The translations under genes were made by a program, and so were the position numbers. A model generated the notes under the pieces. The model was given only the letters and a program-made list of their open reading frames with translations, was not told where the DNA came from and searched no databases. From positions 3,779,550-3,843,549 of the forward strand of contig OX442431.1 in assembly GCA_949361645.1 (NCBI GenBank): a stretch of 64,000 nucleotides of DNA, read 5' to 3'. Below are positions 13,051 to 33,118 of the stretch, piece by piece. This DNA comes from Spongilla lacustris. Its lineage: Eukaryota > Porifera > Demospongiae > Spongillida > Spongillidae. The first letter of the stretch is position 1, and every line of letters starts with the position of its first letter.

Positions 13051-13994
13051 TATCCCCCTTACAGTATTCAGTGTCAGCCATGGTGTGGACCCGCTTTTGA
13101 ATGGGCCGTACCCCCTGTGCTAAGCCCTACAACTATTCCTTACAGCGAACAGTGTCAGCCATGAAGTGGACCCTCTTATTACTGGACTTCACCCGAGTGG
13201 ACTCCACCCCCCCCCCCCCCCCCCCTACAACTATTCCTTACAGCAGTGTCAGCCATGGAGTGAACCCTCATCTTAGTGGGACTCCACCCTACCCCCCTAT
13301 GCTGCGCCCTACAACGTTTCCTTACAGTGATCACCCTCTTTTGAATGGACTCCATCCTACATGTACTCTGTACAATTGAGTGGACTCCATCCTACCCCCA
13401 GTGCTATGCCCTACAACTATTCCTTACAGCGAACTGTGTCAGCCATGAAGCGGACCCTCTTATTAATACACTACACCCTACCCTGTGGTATTGAGTGGAC
13501 TCCACCTTACCCCCTACAGCTATTCCTAACAGTGTCAGCCATGGAGTGGACCCTCTTATTAATGCACGCCACCCTACCCCATGCATTGAGTAGACTCCAC
13601 CCTACCCCCTGTGCTATGCCCTACAACTATTCCTTACAGCGAACAATGTCAGCCATGAAGTGGACCCTCTTATGACTGGACTCCACTCTACCCTCTGGTA
13701 TTGCGTGAACTCCACCTTACCCCCTACAGCTATTCCTTACAGTTAACAGTGTCAGCCATGATGTGGACCCTCTTATTAATGCACGCTGGCCGGAGATGGC
13801 TCTCCTTCGTCGCTCCAGGCACTGGGCCTCGGGACGTACAGTGCTATTGAATGGACTCCACCCTACCCCCTGTGCTAAGCCCTACAGCTTTTCCTTGCAG
13901 TGATAACCCTCTTTTGAATGGACTCCATCCTACTCTGTACAATTGAGTAGACTCCACCCTACCACCAGTGCTACGCCCTACAACCATTGCTTAC
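13050..13994 (+). repeat. Satellite of about 100-bp units, left part
   Basis: Repeated modules read CCTTACAGCGAACAGTGTCA, GCCATGAAGTGGACCCTCTT, ATTAATGCACGCCACC, then CTACCCCCTGTGCTATGCCC. The array resumes at 15684 beyond the palindrome. A run of about 20 C at 13207 lies in one unit. Confidence 0.9.
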
Positions 13995-15683
13995 AGAGAC
14001 AATCCATAGTAGAGCACCACAACTTTTGCCACGACCCTCTCAAATCCTTTTCGTTTTTCAGCAATCTGATAGGGCTCATTGAGATTAGTTATTATGCACA
14101 GTTTCACTTTCGGATACACTTCGGTTAATTGACAATATTTTGTCAACTTCGTAAGCGCCACGAAATTTTGTGATCACTATGACTGTTTTGCAAAGCTACA
14201 GTAATGTGTCCATAAGGTTTTGATTAAAACTGTTACTAACACTAGGATGCACTCACCTCATGGGTGTACACATATGTATGTGTTGTGTGAAAACCTTAAT
14301 AAACTTAATATTTTGACTAGTTGTTTTACACTTCTCAAATTATCTCAAAACACCCCTATTCATTTCTCTATTTCAATTTAACCCCATGACAAGATAGGTT
14401 ATGAAGTAGTTAATGCATTAAAATTAATTTAGGGTATCCGTTCCGCTAGTAAGTTATAAATTGATTTGTGTCAAAAACATTTGAGCTGCCGCTTGACCAC
14501 AAAGTTTACACAGACGTAACGATGCTATTAAAACAGACGTAACTACGATAGAAGGGCGTAGCCCAAGTTGCAAAAGAACGGGAAGGTCACGTTGCACGCT
14601 GCGCTACGCTTGCTAATATGCACTTTTAGCACGCATGACACTTCAATCCCGATACAACAATAGTAGCGCTCTATAAAGCATAGCAAAACTGTACGTGCTT
14701 TATTTATCTACTCATATACATGTGCACAAAGGATCACACCATATGTGTAGTGCTGTAGCAACAAAAAAAAAAAAAAAAACTAACTGCTCAGTCCAACTTG
14801 AAGGGCTCTTCGAGCGATACAGTATCACTAAGCCTGTAGCAGTGGGGGTCATTGACCCCCACTGCTACAGGCTACAGGCTTAGTGATACTGTATCGCTCG
14901 AAGAGCCCTTCAAGTTGGACTGAGCAGTTAGTTTTTTTTTTTTTTTTTTGTTGCTACAGCACTACACATATGGTGTGATCCTTCGTGCACATGTATATGA
15001 GTAGATAAATAAAGCACGTACAGTTTTGCTATGCTTTATAGAGCGCTACTATTGTTGTATCGGGATTGCGTGCTAAAAGTGCATATTAGCAAGCGTAGCG
15101 CAGCGTGCAACGTGACCTTCCCGTTCTTTTGCAACTTGGGCTACGCCCTTCATCGTAGTTACGTCTGTGTAAACTTTGTGGTCAAGCGGCAGCTCAAATG
15201 TTTTTGACACAAATCAATTTATAACTTACTAGCGGAACGGATACCCTAAATTAATTTTAATGCATTAACTACTTCATAACCTATCTTGTCATGGGGTTAA
15301 ATTGAAATAGAGAAATGAATAGGGGTGTTTTGAGATAATTTGAGAAGTGTAAAACAACTAGTCAAAATATTAAGTTTATTAAGGTTTTCACACAACACAT
15401 ACATATGTGTACACCCATGAGGTGAGTGCATCCTAGTGTTAGTAACAGTTTTAATCAAAACCTTATGGACACATTACTGTAGCTTTGCAAAACAGTCATA
15501 GTGATCACAAAATTTCGTGGCGCTTACGAAGTTGACAAAATATTGTCAATTAACCGAAGTGTATCCGAAAGTGAAACTGTGCATAATAACTAATCTCAAT
15601 GAGCCCTATCAGATTGCTGAAAAACGAAAAGGATTTGAGAGGGTCGTGGCAAAAGTTGTGGTGCTCTACTATGGATTGTCTCT
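13995..15683. mobile_element. 1.69-kb near-perfect palindrome (foldback element)
   Basis: Two arms of about 840 bp are inverted copies, meeting at a short hairpin near 14850 (GTGGGGGTCATTGACCCCCA). Termini are AGAGACAATCCATAGTAG on the left and its complement ending GGATTGTCTCT on the right. The arms differ by at least two indels: extra bases near 14630 and a duplicated CAGACGTAAC segment near 14512-14546. They have therefore diverged and are not a simple hairpin read artefact. The satellite flanks on both sides show it inserted into that array; TACAG on both sides is a possible target duplication. No transposase ORF is present. Confidence 0.9.
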
Positions 15684-15810
15684 AGTACAGTGAACAGTGT
15701 CAACCATGGTGTGGACCCTCTTATTAATGCACGCCACCCTACCCTAGCTCTGGTATTGCGTGGATTCCACCTTACCCCCTACAGCTATTCCTTACAGCGA
15801 TCTGTGTCAG
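15684..15810 (+). repeat. Satellite of about 100-bp units, right part
   Basis: The modules GAACAGTGTCAACCATGGTG, TGGACCCTCTTATTAATGCA and CACCTTACCCCCTACAGC continue the array broken by the palindrome. Confidence 0.9.
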
Positions 15811-17104
15811 ACGTCAGGCCTCACACTGCAAGTGGAAATGGCACCCCCCACAATTTCAGGGAGCCATGAACTGGAGCCACACATGTCCCACTATCTATGG
15901 AACCATTCACCCACTATCTGCCAATCTTGTCAGTCTATTTTTTAAATCACACCCTTGGTTACATGATGCAAATGAACATATATGGGTCTTAATGTTTAAT
16001 CTCCCGGAATCCTTATTTAAGGATGGCCATCCTTAAATAAGGATCATGACCACTTTCTAAGAGAATGATGCACACTTGGTGCTTTATTTTAGATGTGTGA
16101 TTAACTAGATTCAAGATAAGGCAGATTAGCGTTACTGCCGCGATCACAACAGGTTTGACTTGCTCAAAAACCGGTATTACAGTCTTGTTATGGCGAAGCC
16201 GCCATTTGCCGTTGGCGATATAGTAGTGAGCCAATTAACTCAAATTGAAGGAAGGGCACGGCTGTTTTATTGCATTGAATCGGTGAAAACTTAGTACGCG
16301 CGCGCCGCGTAAAATTTTCCCCTAGCAACCTCCTTAGATACCATGGATGCCCGTCACTTCCAAATGTATTACCAGCACATGGGAGTGTAGCCACGTCTCG
16401 AAACTTATAAGGTGTATGGAGCAGTCCTCTGGCTCTGATTTAATGCTTTTTTGATTTTAAATTTCTACTAAATCACGCGTTGTTGGACCTTAAAGCGCGA
16501 AATGTATTTCAATTATATTGCTACTCCTGCAGTTTTCCTAAGCAAATGATTAAAGAAACTAAAAGGCTTGCCAAATGGTCTACCAGATTATGCATAGCAA
16601 CTGTTATGAATCCTTTTTTTAATCCGTATATAACAAATCCAATGCAGCCACCTAAAAGTCATGAAATAGTCATTATTATTACTTTAAAAATCATAAAATG
16701 TAACATATCACAAATAAAGGTGTACATTACTATATAGGTTTGTTCAGGTATCCTCCCAGCTGAAATACAATTATTATAATATACCAGTAGGGCCTACAAA
16801 GAAATGAGTAATGTATAAATAAACGGTTGACGTTATAATCACCTACAACTGCTTACGTTTCTAGCTGTATGGTTTTACTTCAGGCCTAGAAGTTACACTA
16901 ATTGGTGCTTTATGGAGTCATATGTGCAAACAAGGGTAATGAAGTATGGGTTAATACCAAAATACCCTGAAAGTTTCAATACCCTGCTCCCTAGCTAAAA
17001 AGCCAAAGCCAATACACCATCTTTTAAATAAGGTGAAGCCAGTATCAGTATCATTTCAGTAGAAAAAGATTTTTAAAACATACCTAGTGCATTAATTTCA
17101 ACAT
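15811..17104. other. Intergenic, no gene seen
   Basis: Mostly AT-rich. A short perfect hairpin at about 16010-16043 (ATCCTTATTTAAGGATGGCC and its continuation) and a CpG-rich patch near 16290-16310 (GCGCGCGCCGCG) stand out. No long ORF or matched splice sites were found. Confidence 0.5.
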
Positions 17105-17795
17105 CAGAAACCATATTGAAGGATGAGAGTGATGTGTGAACAGGGTGAGGGTGATATGTAGAGGGGGGTGATGTGTGGAGGGGGAGGGGGAGGTGTGGAA
17201 GGATGAGGGTGATGTGTGGAAGGGTGAGGTGTGTGGAAGGATGAGGGTAATGTATAGAGGGGTAGGGTGATGTGTGGAGGTAATGTGTGGAGGTGGAAGG
17301 ATGTGATGCATGGAGGGTGAGGGTCATGTGTGGAGGGTGAGGGTGATGTGTGGAGGGTGAGGGTGATGTGTGGAGGGTGAGGGTGATGTGTGGAGGGTGA
17401 AGGTGATGTGTGGAGGGTGAGGGTGATGTGTGGAAGGATGAGGGTGATGTGTGGAGGGTAAGGGTGATGTGTGGGTGATGTGTGGAGGGTGAGGGTGAAG
17501 TGTGGAAGGGTGAGGGTGATGTGTGGAGGGTGAGGGTGATGTGTGGAGGGTGAGGGTGATGTGTGGAGGGTGAGGGTGATGTGTGGAGGGTGAGGGTGAT
17601 GTGTGGAGTGTGAGGATGATATGTGGAGGGTGAGGGTGATGTGTGTGTGGAGGGTGAGGGTGAAGTGTGGAAGGGTGAGGGTGATGTGTGGAGGGTGAGG
17701 GTGATGTGTGGAGGTGTGAGGGTGATGTGTGGAAGGATGAGGGTGATGTGTGGATGGTGAGGGTGATGTGTGAAAGGATGAAGGTGATGTGCGTG
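17105..17795 (+). repeat. 20-bp G-rich minisatellite
   Basis: More than 30 copies of GTGATGTGTGGAGGGTGAGG with variants (GGAAGGATGAGG). The 250-codon His/Pro/Ser ORF on the other strand is only the repeat translated, because the unit lacks stops in that frame. Confidence 0.97.
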
Positions 17796-18395
17796 CCAGT
17801 GAATATGTTTTTCTGTGTGTGTGGGTGTTATGAGTCAGTAGCCTCAATATGAGCAAGCAGCCTTAGTATTAGTATCAGCAAATATTCTTAGTATGAGCCA
17901 TGAGCTGTCAAGCGATTTGAATGTGTATGTGTGTATGTGTGTGTTTTTGCGTGTTTGTGTGTGTGTGCCGGTCAATAAGTATATGTTTTGTGTGTGTGTG
18001 TGTGAGTGCGTGTGTGTGTGTGTGGGTATGAGCTAGTACCTTTGTATGAGGCAGTTGCTTTAGTGGGAGCCAGTAGCCTTGGTATGAACACGTGACCAGT
18101 ATCCCACTTTCGTATGAGCAAATATTCTTAGTATGAGCCATGAGCCAGTATCCTTAGTATCATGCAATATGAGCCATAGGATCGTCGGGTTTTGTAATAT
18201 GAGAAGTGACTGGAGAAAATAGCCCAAGAGAACCTTCAATACAGGAGTGGCTCTCAGGTAGGCCCCATGGTCTTCCACCAGTTCTTCTGAGACAGTACGG
18301 CAGAAGGGAGTTCTAATTAGTGCATACCTATCTGTCTAAGTACGTCTTCCCATGAAAGGTAACTCGAAGAAGTTAACGCGTAAGTAATATTATAA
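17796..18395. repeat. TG-rich low complexity and small repeats
   Basis: Contains GT runs at 17920-18030 and a phrase AGCCTTAGTATGAGC / CCTTAGTATGAGCCATGAGC repeated near 17865-17910 and 18060-18150. No gene is supported. Confidence 0.7.
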
Positions 18396-18581
18396 ATGGC
18401 GAACCTTGCAATAGGGCTACAGGTCGTAGTTGTGGCTGCAACAGTCTTGCTGGGAGTGTTCCTGAAAACTAACGTGGTAAGGATAAAGCGTTCTTTGTTC
18501 GAATTAATGCACGCATTAGTGCTCTCCACCACTGCACACGACATAATGCTCAAACAGAAAAGTGTCTGGAATACTAAGTAA
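18396..18581 (+). CDS. Possible small membrane-protein exon
   Basis: A 61-codon ORF begins MANLAIGLQVVVVAATVLLG, a plausible signal anchor, followed by a basic segment (VVRIKRSLF). A donor-like GTGGTAAGG occurs inside it near 18474, so it might be a first coding exon. No downstream exon was found and no family is recognised. Low confidence. Confidence 0.2.
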   Translation: MANLAIGLQVVVVAATVLLGVFLKTNVVRIKRSLFELMHALVLSTTAHDIMLKQKSVWNTK

Positions 18582-21334
18582 CATGGGCTGCGGAACATGC
18601 TCCCTATGCTGGAAAAGAAGAAAACAACACACCTCATCCTTCATGACATGGTGAAATTTGGTCCATGTTTCTGCTTTCTTAGTTAAAAGGTGAATATTTT
18701 TTCATTTCTGGTTTGATTTGAGCATCATCTTATCCTTCAAGGTTGGAGTCCAGTGTAAGGATGTACATATTCAGGAACAGACTTGCCTCCAGCCAAATGG
18801 TTATGTATTTTGTAATATTTGTCATGGTGGCAATACAAGTGAAAGGTGTGTTGCCTGCCCAGCTTTTTATAATGTTTCAAACATCTGGTGATCATATTTA
18901 GGTGTGGGGGTGCTCTAAAAGAACTGTCGTTCCATTGGTACAACACATGGTATGCTGTATCTCTGTGTATGTGTTCATTCTGTTTGAGTACGTATGTGTA
19001 TGTTTGCATGTGTGTGAGTATTTGTATATATTTTTGTGAGTGTTTTTGAGTGCGTGTGTGTGTTTGAGTGTGAACATACATGGTTTAAGTGTGTGTGAGT
19101 ACATTGTGTTTGAGGGTACGAGTGTGTAACTGAGTTTGTGTGTTCAAGTACATTGTGTTTGAGTGTGCGTGTGTTTGTTTGAGGGTGTGTTTTAAGGGTG
19201 CGTGTGTTTGAGTGTGTATATATATGTAAGTGTATATGTTTGAGTATGTTTGTTTTGGAGTGTTTGAAACATTGTGTTTGAGTTTGCGTATGCTTTTCTG
19301 TGAGCATACGTGTGTTTGATTGTGCATGCATGTGCATGTAATAGAGACCCCTTGCTATTATTGATGACCCTCGCCTAAGAGGCTCATGACCAAGGTCCGG
19401 AACATTGAACAAAATCCAAGCCTGTGAATTTACTTTTTCCATTATTAATATAGATCTCTGGAACCTGGAACAATTCAAGATTGGTTATCGATCAATCCTA
19501 GGTTGTGAATATAGTGAATTCTGTACATCAAATAGTTTTCCAATGTAGGGTTTTATTAGATAGGAATTTTTGCATTGGGATAACCAACATTCAATCTTCA
19601 AAGCTACATGTGTATGAAAATCACACATTACAAATTGCAACTCATAAGTTGGAATTTCACACAGAATTTTCCCTCTGATCCTCCTGAATGACTTTTTTTA
19701 AGCAACCCACAAACATACTAGCAAGTGCAGAACTGTAATATTGTCACTAGTGAACGTTGGTCTTCAATCCTCAGATCTTCAAGGTATCCAATTTGGCTTT
19801 GGGTTTCAATCTGACTAGTCCATGTTGAAGAAGGATTGTTGCTATAGGCTTCATGGCCTCTACTTGAGGAAGTCAATAAACTTCTGACACTCCTTTGCAG
19901 ACAATAAAGGCTTGAGGGCTGCTTTTATTGAAGATGATGAAATTTCCTTCACTTGAAAATACTCATATTTATCGCTTCTGTCACCTCTGCATACTGGGGG
20001 CCACACAACTAAAGTCATGAGTATCATGATTAATTGTCAGCTGACTTCTGCGTATGTGCCACATAACTAAAGTCATGTGTGCACATGTGTCTGCAATGGT
20101 CATTTATTTTTGGCCCAAAGGTTCCACTGTATTTGGTTTACCTTCTTCAGGTATTTTGCTTGCACACAGTTCACTCTTCTAATAATGATATAAATTAAAC
20201 AGGTTGATTTCAGTCATTAAAGTATTCTGCATACTTATCATGCCCTTTTCTGACTTATGAACAGCGTTCTGCCAGAGTGTCGAGTATGTGCTCATTCTGT
20301 ACCAAAGACTCCACAAGTGGAGCCTTTATGGAAAATAGGGATGCAATTGCCAGGCCATGTTTCACTTGTAACTATTTAAATTTTTCAGTTTCCTCCGAAA
20401 AAAAAAGAAAAGAAATTCAAACAGCATATTTGTAGCACAATGCAGAACATACTAATATGAGTATGTTCTTTCTTTTCATGTGCCAAAGATGCTAGCTGCT
20501 TCATAGTTAGCTTTCCTGCACTCTTGAAATTACTGCTAGTGCAGGCTGTTATTACTACTGGTGCTAATGTTCTGTCTATACAAATTTTAATAGTGTTTCT
20601 ATTCACATTGCTGTTGCAAGAATCTCAGTGATTTGTAAACTCAGCTACATATAATTATATATATATTATAATATTATTATATATATATATAATTATATAT
20701 ATATATAATTATATAGCCCATCTACACATATATCCCTTGTTTGCAGGTGCACATGCACAGAATCATGATGTCCTCCTGAATTTCTAAGTCAAAAGCTCAA
20801 ATCAATCACAACTGAAATCACATTCACCTTCTCTTCAGATACATCTCCCTAAGATCATAAGGTAAATAAATAGACTTTGTCTAATTATATTGTTCACAAA
20901 TAAGGGCCTCCTTTCATGACTATAAGTGCTAGAGCTGTCAAATAATAATGCCGTCATTACAAAAATGAAATTATGCAAGCATATATTTATCGCATCAGTG
21001 CTTTTGTCATCCCCTCCTTTCAATGGTTCATAAATCATGTAGCTACTCGTATATACTAATGATGACCTTAGTGTGTAGTTAGTCAGGAAAACTGTACCCA
21101 AAAGTGTGACAAACATCCATCTATAAATACATGCACATTTACAGGGTGTACATTATCAAGCTTATACATTGTGAGGAGACTCATATACATTTAGCAAATC
21201 AAGGTACCACTGCAATGGTACTTTATAGGTACCTTTACTGTTTCAATACTTCTGGTGTTGTCAAAGGTTCAAGATCCACTCCTTTTGTGGTTTGCAAATC
21301 CTTTACCTTTGGAAAATATGATATAAGAAGTTCC
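18582..21334. other. Intergenic, no gene seen
   Basis: 18990-19330 is a degenerate TGTGTTTGAGTGTG low-complexity tract. 20645-20715 is an (AT)n block. The rest is AT-rich unique sequence without supported exons. Confidence 0.55.
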
Positions 21335-21534
21335 NNNNNNNNNNNNNNNNNNNNNNNNNNNNNNNNNNNNNNNNNNNNNNNNNNNNNNNNNNNNNNNNNN
21401 NNNNNNNNNNNNNNNNNNNNNNNNNNNNNNNNNNNNNNNNNNNNNNNNNNNNNNNNNNNNNNNNNNNNNNNNNNNNNNNNNNNNNNNNNNNNNNNNNNNN
21501 NNNNNNNNNNNNNNNNNNNNNNNNNNNNNNNNNN
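21335..21534. other. Assembly gap of 200 N
   Basis: Exactly 200 N. This is probably a default-sized gap, so the real distance is unknown. ORFs crossing it are artefacts. Confidence 0.99.
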
Positions 21535-21639
21535 AGCCTGGATTAATGAGGTGATTAGTGCACAATCTGTGAGTTTTAACCTAACTGCATGTACATATAT
21601 GTCAATTTGCTTCTCTTTCTTTGCAGTTTGATGAAGTTG

Positions 21640-22290
21640 TGATTGGGGCTGGGTCAATATTGGAGTAGGATTTCGTTTTGTGCTGTATGCACACACACAC
21701 AGGCATGTTGTATTCACACAGGTTCTCGTTAAGACAGTTCAACCTTTTACATCATCAAAGGCTGCATCATGAGACTTGGATCAGACTGGTTGTCATGGAG
21801 ATCCTGTAGAACCTTTTACGTCATCAATGGTTGCCATGGAGGGGATCATGTGACTTGGATCAGACTGGTTGCCATGGAGATCATGTGATGGGTGTGGTAT
21901 CATTGAGCGATGAGTCATTATTGGAATAGGATTTTATTTTCACATGCGTTGCATACAGGCTATCGTCAAGGCTGTTCAACCTTTTACACCATCAAAGGTT
22001 GCCATTGAGGGGATCGTGTCTTGGATCAGACTGGTTGTCATGGAGATCCTGTTGAACCTTTTACATCATAAAAGGTTGCCATGGAGGGGATATGATCATG
22101 GGACTTGGATCAGACTGGTTGCCATGGAGATCATGTGATAGGTGTGGCATCATTGAGAGGTGAGTCAATATTAGAGTAGGATTTCATTTTCACATGTGTT
22201 GTATTCACACAGGTTTTTGTCAAGGCTGTTCAACCTTTTACATCATCAAAGGTTGCCATGGAGGGCATCATGTGACTTGGATCAGAGATG
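21640..22290 (+). repeat. Three tandem copies of a ~255-bp unit
   Basis: The phrase GTCAATATTGGAGTAGGATT recurs with changes near 21651, 21912 and 22166, each followed by CAAGGCTGTTCAACCTTTTA about 60 bp on. Inside each unit a ~70-bp sub-repeat (GGTTGCCATGGAGATCATGT, TTGGATCAGACTGG) occurs twice. The array lies close to the gap and may have caused the assembly break. Confidence 0.85.
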
Positions 22291-24454
22291 TCTAACCCCA
22301 GCCACAGGAAAATCACTTAATTCTCGAACCCAAAAACAACTGTACAACAAGAACACACATCTAACTAATGCACACTCTGCCTCTATATCCCTTGATGGCC
22401 ATTTGGTTCTTGCTTGGGGTCTCTCAGAGCAGGCTTGGAGATGAAATGACAGAGAGCCATGCAGAGGCATGGGGAAGACACAGACAGGAGATGAGCCTTG
22501 CCAGCAGGAGAGCTCTCTGAAAGAAGATCTCCAGCTAAATTAAACATTTAATGTGGGTGACTGTGGTGCTGCTGGCACAAGACTGTCAACGTCAACTGCA
22601 CTCTCAAGGTGTACACTGTCCCCTTGGGAACAGTCTGAAGATGAAGCAATACCTGCAGTGATGATATGCTCTAGATTCAATGAGGCTTAGACTAGTGGTG
22701 CAAGCAAACAGAGCCCCAGGCCACCTCTGCTTAAACTCAGCTTGGCCTGCTGCCAAGAACTGCCAATGGGTTGGCACTCTATGAAGGTGTGTTAGAAATG
22801 TCTCATACCAGGGATGGGGAGTGGACCGAACCTAAATCCCAGGGCATAGTTCAGGCTGGACAAAGGATGATAGTCCACCATGTATTAAAAAGTAATTTCG
22901 TCCTTGATGATGGAGATAACAGGAAAAAAAAATAGCACCATTGAGTCCATAGGAGGAGGAGGAAAATGGACTGGCTAATCACTAAGTTGAATGCATTTAT
23001 CATACCTGCATCATCCTGACATGCCAGTGGCCATCAAAACAATGTTCTCACTAGAGCAACACTGAGCTGGAAAGGTTGAAAGTAAAGCAGAGGAATCATC
23101 ATTAAAAGCGAACCACTGCTTGTGAGTCAACCATGTATAGGGAAATTGAAGCTGGAGCCCAGTCCTGTTGATTGCACCTCCAAGGAGGGAACAGAAGGAG
23201 GTGGGAATTGGAATCTCAGCTACATCCAGAATGTGCAAGCCTGTGGGGCCAGCTGCACAAGCCTTAAGGAAGGTCAGGAGCAGGGGACAGACGGAAGAGG
23301 TGGATGAGTAGGAGGTGCTGGGGGAGAACTCTGGTTGTTAGCTGAGTCCATGTATCCCCTCAGTACAACTACTACAAACCTTTATGTATTGACCACTTCT
23401 TCACCCAGTTTTGTGCAGCAAAGGAAAAAAAATCACTTCTGCTGTGATAGCAAAAGCTACAAAGCAAGAGTGGATTTAGGAAGGAGGTAACAAGAAACTG
23501 TTGTAGCAGTGGTTACCGCATTCAAAGTGCTCTGCAATGCACACATTAATGCTCAATAATGATTTATCAATCAAGATGAGTTTAAACCTAAATAAGTGGC
23601 TCATACTTTGAAAGCTCCAATATCAAGTCAGCTACTAATTATAAAATTGTACCTTATGACTTATGTCGATTTAAGCCTGGTAGGAATTGAGTAGTTTAGA
23701 ACCAACACGTGTGTAGGAATGAAAACATTTTATTTGATGCAAGAAATCACTTATGGATATAGTAATATTGTGGATACAGTAGTACAACATAGGTTCCAAA
23801 ATATATTGAAAACATCATTTATCAATTGGGCTCACTTCTATACCCTACATGCATATACAAGTACCAGAAAAAATGATCCATCAAATGCATTGATGCAAGA
23901 TCCAGTTGCCCTGGTAACATCATTCACTGCAATGGCTACATTACATATAGTGTACAAGCCATTGTACATAATTCTATATTGACCAGCAGTTATTTGTTGA
24001 CTACATATACATTAAATTCTTATTTTTAGGATCACTGCCCTTATTTCTTCACTTGTCACTCTATTTATTATGTAATGCTGACTGTCATCAAACCACAAAG
24101 ATGCCAATATGCAACTATTTTAAATGTGTACCCTCCTCATAAGTGCTGATACCATATATAGGGGTAAGTTAAATATATAACTAGACTTGCAAGACAAATA
24201 AAATTTGAGGTATCATAAATAGTACTTGCAGTGCACTAACTTGACGAACTCTGCACAGTCATGGCTAAATAATAATATATCACTTCTGTACAATGGGTAG
24301 CCTGGATGATGAAACATAGTAATATGATGGAAAGAGAATGCAGATAAAAGCCAAATATATCATTGCATGCACCCTGTGTGTACTTTACATCAGTAGTTCC
24401 ACAAAGGGACATCACCAGTTTTTTTTTAAATAAAGGAAGTCATTGAACAATTTA
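22291..24454. other. Intergenic, no gene seen
   Basis: 22.3-23.4 kb is less AT-rich than its surroundings and not repetitive, yet has only short ORFs without matched splice sites. It could be a non-coding transcript or an untranslated region. 23.4-24.4 kb is AT-rich. Confidence 0.5.
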
Positions 24455-32659
<8,205 letters not shown>

Positions 32660-32682
<23 letters not shown>

Positions 32683-33091
32683 TATTTAATTAAAATTGCA
32701 CTGTGGTACGGCAAAGAGATTGTTAACGTTATTATACTTGTGTAATAACGTATACGTGTACATGTATTAGGTGCAATATAGGGACGCTGGGGACTGGCAG
32801 AGGTTGAGTGCTGGCTCCGCAAGGAGCCGGTCAAAGACCGCTACAACCTGCCGCGTAACGAACATCTGTTTATCTGGAAAGACCACGCCTACACGGTGCT
32901 GGAGGCGGCGGAGTATTTTGCTTCAGGCGAAAACTGGCAAGAGGCTGCGACGAACCTTTTTGACTCCACCGATCCCGCGAATAGCAGGCCGGCATAGTAT
33001 ACTGATACTGTTATTTCCGCCAAGAGGCAAATATTAATTAAATCATGACAAATTGCCACGGAAACGAGACGATAGTAATTACTATGGCAAC
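32660..33091. promoter_or_regulatory. Divergent WD40-gene/MORN3 upstream region with X-box-like sites
   Basis: The two start codons are 436 bp apart. Measured against the RFX X-box consensus GTHNYYATRRNAAC, GTGTTCATGGTAAC (32660-32673) and ATTACTATGGCAAC (33078-33091) each match 13 of 14 positions. A third weaker match lies at 33052-33065 on the minus strand (12 of 14). RFX factors drive ciliary genes, which suits both neighbours. One site overlaps the WD40 start codon region. Confidence 0.4.
32781..32998 (+). other. GC-rich open stretch with bacterial-style codons
   Basis: An open frame of about 70 codons, starting after a stop at 32778 and ending with TAG near 32996, contains RYNLPRNEHLFIWKDHAYTV and EAAEYFASGENWQEAATNLF. 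It uses CTG, CGC, CGT, CCG and GCG heavily, unlike the AT-rich surroundings. It has no ATG and no clear donor. It could be a bacterial insertion or contaminant fragment, or an unrecognised exon. Function unknown. Confidence 0.35.
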
Positions 33092-33118
33092 GCTTGCTTT
33101 GGGGCTAATCACAAACAA

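Noticed and set aside
13995..15683. Palindrome as a pure sequencing or assembly hairpin artefact
   Set aside because: The arms differ by indels and a small duplication, which a snap-back artefact would not produce.
16290..16345. CCTAGCAACC as an X-box half site with a CpG patch
   Set aside because: Only one half site matches and no ciliary gene lies nearby.
17104..17856. 250-codon His/Pro/Ser-rich ORF on the minus strand
   Set aside because: It is exactly the translation of the 20-bp GGTGATGTGTGGAGGGTGA minisatellite. There is no splice or start context.
21131..21717. ORFs of up to 166 codons near 21.1-21.7 kb
   Set aside because: They span the 200-N gap, so the reading frame is meaningless there.
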